This document shows, one piece after another, positions 1 to 5,382 of a DNA stretch of 6,563 nt. Where the stretch lies: assembly GCA_017609385.1 (NCBI GenBank), contig JAFCEA010000109.1, forward strand, positions 1 through 6,563, read 5' to 3'. Below the pieces are notes generated by a model. The model had not been told where the DNA came from. It was given only the letters and a program-made list of their open reading frames with translations, and made no database searches. The position numbers were made by a program, and so were the translations under genes. This DNA is from Candidatus Woesearchaeota archaeon (GTDB lineage: Archaea > Nanobdellota > Nanobdellia > Woesearchaeales > CG1-02-33-12). How positions within the stretch are numbered: the stretch's first letter is position 1; each line of letters starts with the position of its first letter.

Positions 1-1
1 T

Positions 2-601
2 ACTTCTGAAGGAGCTAAGATTATCAATATGATAAACAAAGCAGGGGCCAAGGTTTTCCTGGACTTAAAGTTTCATGACATTCCCAACACAGTGAAAGGT
101 GCTGCTGAATCTGCAACCAAACTTGGAGTTTATATGTTTACTATTCACATATCTGGCGGCTATGAAATGATGAAGGCAGCTGCTGATGCAGCAAGAGAAA
201 CAAGCATAAAACTTGGCATAAAAAAACCATTTGTTCTGGGAGTAACTGTACTAACAAGCATTGATCAGCAGGTATTAGAAAAAGAAATGGGTGTGAAAAA
301 GAGTTTAAAAGAGCATGTTGTTTATCTTGCAAAACTAGCCAAATCAGCTGGGCTTGATGGTGTTGTTGCATCCCCCCATGAGATCAAAGAAATAAGGGCT
401 AGCTGTGGAGAGGATTTTATAATTTTAACTCCTGGAATAAGGCCTAAAAGCAGGTCTTTAGATGACCAAAAAAGAGTAATGACTCCAAAACAGGCCTTAA
501 AACAAGGTGCTGATTTTCTTGTAATTGGAAGGCCAATAAGAAATGCAAAAAATCCAGTAGAAGCAGCTCAAGATATATTAAAGGAAATGGAGGTTAACTA
601 A
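2..601 (+). CDS. pyrF: Orotidine 5'-phosphate decarboxylase, bacterial-type (5' end outside the window)
   Basis: Decarboxylates OMP to UMP, the last step of de novo pyrimidine synthesis, in the cytosol. The reading frame is open to the first base, so the ATG at 29 is internal and roughly 35-45 N-terminal residues lie outside the window. In the 199 residues visible, the catalytic DxKxxD signature reads LDLKFHDIPNT (Asp21, Lys23, Asp26). The phosphate-binding elements TPGIRP (about 143-148) and IGRPI (about 175-179) follow, with ASPHEI between them. This wording matches the bacterial PyrF subfamily I know rather than the typical euryarchaeal form, which hints at old transfer. The visible part has no gap or frame break. 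The stop is 2 nt before pyrE, so the two are co-transcribed. Identification is very secure. Confidence 0.96.
   Translation, partial: TSEGAKIINMINKAGAKVFLDLKFHDIPNTVKGAAESATKLGVYMFTIHISGGYEMMKAAADAARETSIKLGIKKPFVLGVTVLTSIDQQVLEKEMGVKKSLKEHVVYLAKLAKSAGLDGVVASPHEIKEIRASCGEDFIILTPGIRPKSRSLDDQKRVMTPKQALKQGADFLVIGRPIRNAKNPVEAAQDILKEMEVN
589..595 (+). promoter_or_regulatory. Strong Shine-Dalgarno site for pyrE inside pyrF
   Basis: GGAGGTT lies in the last codons of pyrF, 8 nt before the ATG at 604. It fixes the pyrE start and implies coupled translation of the pair. Confidence 0.75.
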
Positions 602-603
602 AA

Positions 604-1140
604 ATGATAAATAAAGAGGAAATAATGAGAAGATTTGAAGAAGCAGGAGCAATACAAAAAGGGCATTTTAAACTAACCTCTGGTGTGCATTCTGATGCCT
701 ATCTGTGCAGTGAACTGGGAAAAAGGTTTAAAGGAACCAACATTGACGTAATTGTAGGGCCCGCAATAGGTGCGATTATTATGGCCCATGTAATGGCCAT
801 GGTTTTGGGGCCATGGGTCAGGGCAATCTTTACAGAAAGGGAAAATGGAAAAATGACCCTGAGAAGGAGTTTTGAGATAAAAAAAGGGGAAAAGGTTCTG
901 GTTGTAGAGGACATTACAACCACAGGAAGCTCTGCAAGGGAGGTCATAGACATAGTTAAATCAAGGCAAGCAGAAGTAGTTGGTGTTGGTGCACTAATTG
1001 ACAGAAGCGGAGGAAAAGTGGATTTTGGGGTTAGGTATGAAAAATTAGTGACAATAAAAATGAACACTTACGAGCCAAATAATTGTCCCTTATGTAAAAA
1101 GGGAATACCAATAACCAAGCCAGGAAGCAGAGAGCTTTAA
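604..1140 (+). CDS. pyrE: Orotate phosphoribosyltransferase, with an apparent internal gap
   Basis: Joins orotate and PRPP to give OMP, the substrate of the PyrF encoded just upstream. The 178 residues contain, in order: the orotate-site strand HFKLTSGVHSDAYL (21-34); VGPAIGA (51-57); the flexible catalytic loop ERENGKMTLRR (78-88); the PRPP motif VLVVEDITTTGSS (98-110); and a C-terminal CPLCKKGIPITKPGSR segment (161-176) typical of this subfamily. Compared with remembered relatives such as Thermotoga PyrE, about 15 residues are missing between Leu34 and Cys35, where a QCA...P.Y helix is expected. The reading frame is kept. Two extra residues (Pro70-Trp71) precede VRAIFTER. Without the gap the length would be near 193, which is usual. 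The start is chosen from the GGAGGTT site. Function is secure; whether the shortened protein is active is not. Confidence 0.93.
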   Translation: MINKEEIMRRFEEAGAIQKGHFKLTSGVHSDAYLCSELGKRFKGTNIDVIVGPAIGAIIMAHVMAMVLGPWVRAIFTERENGKMTLRRSFEIKKGEKVLVVEDITTTGSSAREVIDIVKSRQAEVVGVGALIDRSGGKVDFGVRYEKLVTIKMNTYEPNNCPLCKKGIPITKPGSREL

Positions 1141-1248
1141 ATTGTTTTAAATAAAAATGCCAGACCTAAGCACAAGCATTGCAGGAATATTATAAATGGA
1201 GAAGCTAATAACAGTATATGAATAAGTGTACCTATTCTGGAGTGCTAC

Positions 1249-1265
1249 AAAAAGTTTTTAATAAA
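1249..1265 (+). promoter_or_regulatory. Archaeal promoter of the coiled-coil operon
   Basis: An A-run followed by GTTTTTAATAAA gives a purine BRE-like block plus a TATA box centred near 1259. Transcription about 26 nt downstream would begin near 1285, leaving a leader of at most a few nucleotides before the ATG at 1293. No Shine-Dalgarno site is present there, which agrees with near-leaderless translation. The rest of the 1141-1292 gap holds nothing I can name. Confidence 0.6.
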
Positions 1266-1292
1266 GAGGCTTTTATTAATATATAAGTTACA

Positions 1293-1958
1293 ATGGCAAT
1301 GCTTGATTTTCTCAAAAAAAAGAAAGAGGCAGAAGAAAAAACAGAGACAAAGCAAGAGGCTCAAATCCCTGAACCAAAAAAATCTGAAAAAATGCTTACA
1401 GAGCTTCCTGAGTTTCCAACAATGGCAGAGGAAAATTTTAGTCCACTTCCAAAAATAGAGCCATTGAGTGAATTAGAAAAATCAGAAATAAAGATTCCTT
1501 CACTAGAAGAAACATCTGTTGAAAAACTAGTTATTCATCCAGAGAAGAGTATAACACCAGAATTTGGTGAGCTTAAGAAAGAGGTTGAAGAGCAGGAAAT
1601 TGAACTGCCTCTTGGACTAGGAGAAGAGTTTGAAAAACCAAGAAGCAAAGAAGAGGTTGAACCACTTGTTAGTTTAAAGGAAGAAGCTGAAAAGAGATTT
1701 GTGCCAAAAAAAATTAAAACAGCAGATGAAAGAACATTTAGCCCAAAAAAACCAGTTTTTGTAAATGTCAAAAGCTATCAGGGAATATCAGATGAAATCA
1801 ATCTTGTTACAACCATTCTAGAAGAATCAGAAGATGTAGTGAATAGATTAAATAATATTAAAATAAGGGAGAATAATGAATTAAAAAAATTGCATGATTC
1901 ACTAGATGGCCTTAATAAAAAGATTATAGCAGTAGATGATATACTATCAAAAGGGTGA
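1293..1958 (+). CDS. Hypothetical protein with acidic Pro/Glu-rich linker and C-terminal coiled-coil domain
   Basis: Not recognised as a named family. The 221 residues fall into three parts. A short N-terminus (MAMLDFLKKKK) combines a hydrophobic patch with a lysine run, and I have seen similar starts in DPANN proteins. Residues about 12-150 are a low-complexity, Glu/Lys/Pro-rich and probably disordered linker with repeated short patches such as ELPEFP, PLPKIEPL and ELPLGLGEE. Residues 155-220 form a compact helical coiled-coil domain. That domain aligns without gaps to nearly the whole of the next protein (about 23 identities in 66 by hand count). No transmembrane segment or catalytic motif is visible. 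It is first in a three-gene operon, and ATG 1299 is an alternative start. A scaffold or tether is one reading, but this is inference. Confidence 0.8.
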   Translation: MAMLDFLKKKKEAEEKTETKQEAQIPEPKKSEKMLTELPEFPTMAEENFSPLPKIEPLSELEKSEIKIPSLEETSVEKLVIHPEKSITPEFGELKKEVEEQEIELPLGLGEEFEKPRSKEEVEPLVSLKEEAEKRFVPKKIKTADERTFSPKKPVFVNVKSYQGISDEINLVTTILEESEDVVNRLNNIKIRENNELKKLHDSLDGLNKKIIAVDDILSKG

Positions 1959-1962
1959 TACA

Positions 1963-2193
1963 ATGCAGGAAAATGCACAGGTTTTCATAAAAATTGAAGA
2001 GTATAATAAGATATTAGAGACAGTAAGGCTTGTTAAGGACAAGCTTAATGAGGCAAGGGATATACTTAAAAGAATCAGCGAGCTGAAGATAGAGGAATAC
2101 AACCAGCTTGGCAATTGGGACTCAAACCTTGAGGAGATTGAGAAAAAGATAGCTAGTGTTGATGAGGCATTGGGAAAACCAGAATCTACTTGA
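1963..2193 (+). CDS. Small coiled-coil protein, paralogue of the upstream protein's C-terminal domain
   Basis: A 76-residue, almost entirely helical protein of unknown function. Residues 7-72 match residues 155-220 of the upstream protein without gaps. Shared positions include the opening Val-Phe, Tyr8, Leu-Val at 17-18 of the aligned block, a central Lys-Ile, and a closing KKI..VD..L.K pattern. The start at 1963 is preferred over the in-frame ATG at 1936, because 1936 lies inside the upstream gene while 1963 follows its stop by 4 nt and has GGGTGAT (1953-1959) before it. Regular spacing of hydrophobic residues suggests a coiled coil, perhaps a heterodimer with its paralogue. It has no signal peptide, membrane segment or catalytic motif. 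Confidence 0.8.
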   Translation: MQENAQVFIKIEEYNKILETVRLVKDKLNEARDILKRISELKIEEYNQLGNWDSNLEEIEKKIASVDEALGKPEST

Positions 2194-2202
2194 GGAGGAT
2201 TT

Positions 2203-2556
2203 ATGATAGAAACAAAGGGATTTTATGTTGGTGTAAAAGAACCTGTTAGCTTAAGGAGGAATCTTCTTGAATCATCAAAAGCCATTGTACAAGGCCTTAA
2301 GGATTATGAAAAACTTAAGTTAATCAGGGAAGAGAAACATAAAAAAATTCTTGAGTTCAAAGACAAAATAAATGAGATACTGGTTCTCCTGTCTGGTTTA
2401 AAGGAGCATTTTCCAAAACATGAACTAAAAAAAGATGTTTATGTAAAAAGAAAAACAAAGAAGGGAAAAACAAAAAAAGTTGAGATTAAAAAAGATGAGA
2501 TAGAAAAGCTAGAAAAGGATTTGGCTGAGATTGAGTCAAGGCTTAGCAGTATGTGA
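2203..2556 (+). CDS. Hypothetical helical-hairpin protein with basic connector
   Basis: A 117-residue protein and third gene of the coiled-coil operon, 9 nt after the previous stop. GGAGG at 2194-2198 sits unusually close (4 nt) to the ATG. A short N-terminal strand-like segment (GFYVGVKEP, 6-14) leads into a long amphipathic helix (about 17-68). A very basic stretch follows (about 75-98, including KRKTKKGKTKK), then a second charged helix (about 99-115). The likely shape is an antiparallel helical hairpin with a positive tip that could touch nucleic acid or an acidic partner; the Glu-rich linker of the first operon protein is an obvious candidate. The wording resembles unnamed DPANN proteins I recall, but I know no function for it. 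Confidence 0.8.
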   Translation: MIETKGFYVGVKEPVSLRRNLLESSKAIVQGLKDYEKLKLIREEKHKKILEFKDKINEILVLLSGLKEHFPKHELKKDVYVKRKTKKGKTKKVEIKKDEIEKLEKDLAEIESRLSSM

Positions 2557-2562
2557 TTTTTC

Positions 2563-2580
2563 AAAAGCTTTTTATAATAA
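2563..2580 (+). promoter_or_regulatory. tRNA-Leu promoter
   Basis: AAAAGC followed by TTTTTATAATAA forms a BRE/TATA pair centred near 2575. A start 26-27 nt downstream coincides with the first tRNA base at 2602. Confidence 0.65.
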
Positions 2581-2601
2581 ACTTTAATTCTTAGGGAATA
2601 T

Positions 2602-2721
2602 GCGGGGATGGCAGAGTGGTCAAATGCGATGGACTCAAGTTATTGAGATTATGCAATGATTCCAACCTAGGTGAAATCCATTTCCTTAGTGGATACAAGG
2701 GTTCGAATCCCTTTCCCCGCA
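2602..2721 (+). tRNA. tRNA-Leu(CAA) with a 36-nt intron
   Basis: Acceptor strands GCGGGGA (2602-2608) and TCCCCGC (2714-2720) pair fully, with discriminator A at 2721; CCA is not encoded. The D-stem is GCA/TGC (2611-2613, 2625-2627) with GG and TC in its loop. The anticodon stem is ATGGA (2629-2633) with TCCAT (2677-2681). The loop CTCAAG gives anticodon CAA (2636-2638) after U33. A long variable arm (2682-2696, TCC/GGA stem) marks a class II tRNA. The T-arm is AAGGG-TTCGAAT-CCCTT (2697-2713). Removing 2640-2675 leaves 84 nt and a normal CTCAAGA loop, with the junction at the common archaeal position 37/38. The intron is inferred from the mature fold; I could not draw a canonical bulge-helix-bulge at the borders. 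Confidence 0.93.
2640..2675 (+). other. Inferred intron of tRNA-Leu
   Basis: These 36 nt interrupt the anticodon loop between positions 37 and 38. They can fold as TTATTG (2640-2645) with CAATGA (2654-2659). Alternatively TTGAG (2643-2647) can pair with the loop bases CTCAA (2634-2638), which would mask the anticodon. A borders-exact splice motif was not found, so the ends may be off by a base or two. Confidence 0.7.
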
Positions 2722-2759
2722 TCATCATAATTCTCAGAATAAGGGAGGTTTTGGAGATA

Positions 2760-2777
2760 ATAAAAATGTCTTTTTAT
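2760..2777. terminator. Possible bidirectional terminator hairpin between converging units
   Basis: A perfect 7-bp inverted repeat, ATAAAAA (2760-2766) and TTTTTAT (2771-2777), has a 4-nt loop. It provides a U-run on either strand, between the 3' end of the tRNA gene (+) and the HEPN gene (-). Archaeal termination depends on U-runs, so the position is apt, but AT-rich chance is possible. Confidence 0.4.
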
Positions 2778-2805
2778 CCTTGTTTTCTGACTTTGCCACT
2801 TATAG

Positions 2806-3249
2806 CTAAAAAGATTTCTTTTTATCCTTGATTACTTTGATAATGTTTGAAACAAAAATTTTTGAATGTTTTAAGGATTCTTCTGCATAAGGTTTATTTG
2901 CTTGAGGTATTATTTGATAGGTAAAATGACCCCTCTTCCACTTTTCATCTCTGAATATCTGAAGGAGTTCATCAGCTCTTATCATCATCTTGTTGTATAT
3001 TTTTAAGAGATTAACATCTAAAATACCAGTATCGACAAAGCTTTTCTTAAATTTTTCAAAGGTCTTCTTATGCACTTCAGGAGAAGATGTTTTAATATTT
3101 TTTGTGAGGAGCAATGCTTTTGCAGAATAGAAAATTGAATAATAAGAATGAGAAATTACAGAACTATAAAAACTTATATTCAAAGGAAGGTTAAAGTTTT
3201 TCTTATCTTCTTGATATTCGCTTAATCTCTTTAATGATTCTGCAACCAT
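2806..3249 (-). CDS. HEPN-domain protein (UPF0332-like), putative toxin of a HEPN/MNT pair
   Basis: HEPN proteins paired with minimal nucleotidyltransferases usually act as RNases that the partner neutralises. From the ATG at 3249 it has 147 residues. The core helices read SFYSSVISHSYYSIFYSAKALLLTKNI (26-52, given here by its signature YYSIFYSAKALL), then a FVDTGILD segment (71-78), RADELL (91-96), KWKRGHFTY (103-111) and AEESLKHSKIFV (122-133). These match the archaeal UPF0332/COG1895-like HEPN group as I recall it. The canonical R-x4-6-H RNase motif is not evident: the nearest is R100-x7-H108. The frame stays open upstream to 3300 and encodes family-like sequence (VEIYLERANNEI), so the true start probably lies upstream, possibly a non-AUG codon such as CTG at 3288 after AGGGA. 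It is co-directional with the upstream MNT gene. Confidence 0.82.
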   Translation of the reverse strand: MVAESLKRLSEYQEDKKNFNLPLNISFYSSVISHSYYSIFYSAKALLLTKNIKTSSPEVHKKTFEKFKKSFVDTGILDVNLLKIYNKMMIRADELLQIFRDEKWKRGHFTYQIIPQANKPYAEESLKHSKIFVSNIIKVIKDKKKSF

Positions 3250-3280
3250 AATCTCATTATTTGCTCTTTCAAGATAAATT

Positions 3281-3892
3281 TCAACCAGTGAATCCCTTTC
3301 TTATCGCCTCAAATATAATTTTATAATAAGATTCACCACCAAAAAGAATTAAATTGTTTTTTGCAGTTTCTTTACCATAGTTTGGTTTTTTGTCTAATAA
3401 CATCTGCAGAAATTCTTTTTCTGTAAAAACATATAAGTGAATGGGGGGGATATTCATTTCACAATGATGTTTTAGTTCTGCGTAAATTTTTTTTGGTTCA
3501 ATATTTGATATTATGACAACATCAATATCTGATTCTTTTGTTTGTTTATTTTTAGCATAACTTCCAGTTATCAGTAAAGTAAAGAAATTTGTAGGTACCT
3601 TAGAGATTAAATTTTCTATATCTTTATAAGGGATTTTCTTTTTATTCCATGCTTCATACTCTGAGGCAATTGCTAAGTAAGTGGCTGCTTTTGAGTTATT
3701 ATTTATAGAATATAGTAGGATATTCCCTACTTTCTCCTGAATTAAAATGCCTTCCCTAACAAAACTTTTTAGGGTGTTGTAAGTATAACTTTCTGATTTG
3801 CTCTTAGATAAGCTTTTGATATCCTTAAAAGGAAACTTAAGAGCAGGATTTTCTGCAAAAATATTCAGCATCTTATAAGTTTTTCTTAGCAT
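3281..3892 (-). CDS. Winged-helix plus minimal nucleotidyltransferase (MNT) protein, putative antitoxin
   Basis: A 203-residue protein. Residues about 1-65 look like a winged helix-turn-helix (YTYNTLKSFVREGIL near 36-50, then an IQEKVGNILLYSI wing). Residues about 100-165 form a DNA-polymerase-beta-type nucleotidyltransferase with the GS-x10-DxD signature (Gly110-Ser111, Asp122, Asp124). In characterised MNT/HEPN pairs the MNT protein AMPylates the HEPN toxin; applying that here is inference. The expected third carboxylate strand reads PIHLYVF (150-156), with His152 where an Asp is common, so catalysis may be altered. The N-terminal domain suggests autoregulation, and a palindrome lies just upstream of the gene. 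AGGAT (3900-3896) precedes the ATG by 3 nt. The stop lies 31 nt before the annotated HEPN start, so they form one operon. Confidence 0.86.
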   Translation of the reverse strand: MLRKTYKMLNIFAENPALKFPFKDIKSLSKSKSESYTYNTLKSFVREGILIQEKVGNILLYSINNNSKAATYLAIASEYEAWNKKKIPYKDIENLISKVPTNFFTLLITGSYAKNKQTKESDIDVVIISNIEPKKIYAELKHHCEMNIPPIHLYVFTEKEFLQMLLDKKPNYGKETAKNNLILFGGESYYKIIFEAIRKGFTG

Positions 3893-3915
3893 TTTATCCT
3901 TTTTTTAGGTTTAAT

Positions 3916-3935
3916 TAATCCTAAATATAGGATTA
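3916..3935. promoter_or_regulatory. Palindromic operator candidate of the MNT/HEPN operon
   Basis: TAATCCTA (3916-3923) and TAGGATTA (3928-3935) are perfect 8-bp arms around a 4-nt centre. A third half-site, TTTAGG (3904-3909), pairs as a 6-bp inverted repeat with CCTAAA (3920-3925). The array lies between the minus-strand TATA box and the predicted start of transcription, where a bound repressor would block initiation. The winged-helix MNT protein is the obvious ligand, by inference. Confidence 0.6.
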
Positions 3936-3944
3936 TATTTAAAT
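3934..3944 (-). promoter_or_regulatory. TATA box of the MNT/HEPN operon
   Basis: Read on the minus strand this is ATTTAAATATA, centred near 3939. A start near 3913 would give a leader of about 20 nt containing AGGAT. The box touches the edge of the palindrome at 3916-3935. Confidence 0.6.
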
Positions 3945-3990
3945 CTTTCGATAATTTCCAATTAGTTTTAGTTTACCTCTATGAATTTAC

Positions 3991-4007
3991 AAACCTTTTT
4001 AAATAAA
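3991..4007 (+). promoter_or_regulatory. RNase J promoter, probably giving a leaderless transcript
   Basis: AAACC followed by TTTTTAAATAAA, centred near 4000. Initiation 26-27 nt downstream falls on the ATG at 4027, and no ribosome binding site precedes either 4021 or 4027. Confidence 0.6.
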
Positions 4008-4026
4008 TAGTTTTTCTCAAATGAAT

Positions 4027-5287
4027 ATGATAGAGATATGCACTGTTGGCGGTTATAATGAAGTTGGAAAAAACATGACTGCTGTCAATGTTGATGGTGA
4101 TTATTAATATAGAGCCATCTGAATTAATAAAAGTTGGTGCTGTCCCTGATATAACAAAGATTGAGAAATGGAAAAATAATGTAAAGGCAATAATTCCAAC
4201 ACATGCTCATCTTGACCATGTTGGTGCTGTTCCTTACTTAAGCAGTAATTATGATGCACCTATTCTTGGAACACCATTTACAATAGCTGTTTTAAAGACA
4301 ATATTAAAAGATGAGGGAATTATAATTAAAAATAAGATAAGGAAATTAACACCAAACTCTGTTTTCCAGCTATCAAAGAACATAAAGATTGAGTTTATTA
4401 ATATGACACACTCAACACCACATACAGTAATGGTTGCATTGCACACAAAATATGGGATCATAGTTTATGCAAATGATTTCAAGTTTGACAGGTTTCCAAC
4501 TTTGGGAGAGAAGCCAAACTACAAAAGATTAAAAGAGCTTGGAAAGAAAGGTGTTTTGTGCCTTATTCTTGACTCAACCTATTCCCAAAGTTACACTAAA
4601 ACACCATCAGAATCAGTTGCAAAAGAAATGCTGAGAGATGTTTTGCTTGGAACAGGAAACAGGGGAAAGGCTGTTTTTGTTACAACATTTTCCTCACATA
4701 TTGCAAGATTAAGGAGCATTGTTGAATGCGGAAAAAAGCTTAACAGGAAAGTTGTTTTTCTTGGAAGGTCATTGTCAAAATACTGCAAGGCAAGCGAAAG
4801 TGTGGGTATAGCAAAATTCTCTGATGTAAAAATTGTGAAGTACAGGAATGATATAAAGAGAGAGTTAGGAAAAATGCATAAAAAAGGCATAGGAAAATAC
4901 CTTGTTGTCTTGACAGGGCATCAGGGCGAGCCAAAAGCTGCACTTTCAAGGATTGTTAATGGCGAGCTTGGATTTAATTTTGAGCCAGATGACCATGTTA
5001 TATTTTCATGCAAAACAATACCAACACCAACAAATATTAAAAACAGGCATATTTTGGAAGAAAAGCTGAAAAACTATCGTGTAAGAATCTTTACAGACAT
5101 TCATGTGTCTGGCCATGCTGCAAGAGAAGACTCCCGGGACTTAATTGAGCTTGTTAGGCCAAAGCATATCATACCTGCTCATGGCGAGCATAAGATGACC
5201 TCTGCAATGGCTGACCTTGCTCTGGAAATGGGCTACAAGGAAAAGGGTATTCACGTTATGAGAGATGGGCAAATCCTTTCTATATAA
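4027..5287 (+). CDS. Archaeal RNase J (beta-CASP metallo-beta-lactamase), frame broken near 4098-4106
   Basis: Family members are 5'-to-3' exoribonucleases in mRNA decay and rRNA maturation. The N-terminus begins MIEICTVGGYNEVGKNMTAV, typical of archaeal RNase J, in the frame from ATG 4027 (or 4021), but reaches TAA at 4105. The remainder is in the next frame (4100-5287). It holds THAHLDH (4199-4219, metal ligands), a motif III His (HST, near 4409), the AND metal-bridging Asp (near 4475), LDST, FSSHIAR, the beta-CASP SGH (near 5108) and PAHGEHK (near 5174). Between the halves, the motif I segment (..FDMGLH.. plus an acidic stretch) of roughly 20-25 residues is absent. The length change is not a multiple of three. 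As written the gene gives only a 27-residue peptide, or an N-truncated protein from ATG 4088. Sequence error or a recent deletion are both possible. The family call is secure. Confidence 0.92.
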
Positions 5288-5290
5288 AAA

Positions 5291-5301
5291 AGTTTATATA
5301 T
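5291..5301 (+). promoter_or_regulatory. Distal TATA box upstream of the 99-aa gene
   Basis: AGTTTATATAT follows an A-run and lies 4 nt after the RNase J stop. Its core is repeated exactly at 5333-5343. A start near 5322 would give a leader of about 60 nt. Confidence 0.5.
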
Positions 5302-5332
5302 CAGTTGTGATTATATAATAATAACAATAAAC

Positions 5333-5343
5333 AGTTTATATAT
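5333..5343 (+). promoter_or_regulatory. Proximal TATA box of the 99-aa gene
   Basis: A second exact copy of AGTTTATATAT, 42 nt after the first. A start near 5365 would give a leader of about 18 nt that includes GAGGG (5371-5375), 7 nt before the ATG at 5383. Confidence 0.6.
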
Positions 5344-5382
5344 GGTTTCTTGTATTAAGACAACAAAAACGAGGGATAAAAA

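Noticed and set aside
29..31. ATG at 29 as the pyrF start
   Set aside because: The frame is open to the window edge, the upstream codons give plausible PyrF sequence, and starting here would remove the first strand of the barrel.
1936..1962. Upstream ATG for the 76-aa coiled-coil protein
   Set aside because: It lies inside the preceding gene. ATG 1963 has a well-placed GGGTGAT site, and the homology to the paralogue begins after it.
2602..2721. CRISPR-like or att-type repeat of the tRNA 3' end downstream
   Set aside because: No second copy of the T-arm or acceptor sequence is visible in the window, and no regularly spaced repeats occur anywhere in it.
2616..2831. Plus-strand open reading frame of 71 codons starting inside the tRNA
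   Set aside because: It overlaps almost all of tRNA-Leu, so the open frame is incidental. The internal ATG at 2766 gives only 21 codons, with no family resemblance.
4088..4090. ATG at 4088 as the true RNase J start
   Set aside because: The conserved RNase J N-terminus, with its own promoter, lies upstream in another frame, so 4088 is only the first ATG after the break.
4098..4107. Programmed ribosomal frameshift in RNase J
   Set aside because: No slippery heptamer or downstream fold is apparent, and a frameshift would not restore the roughly 20-25 residues that are missing.
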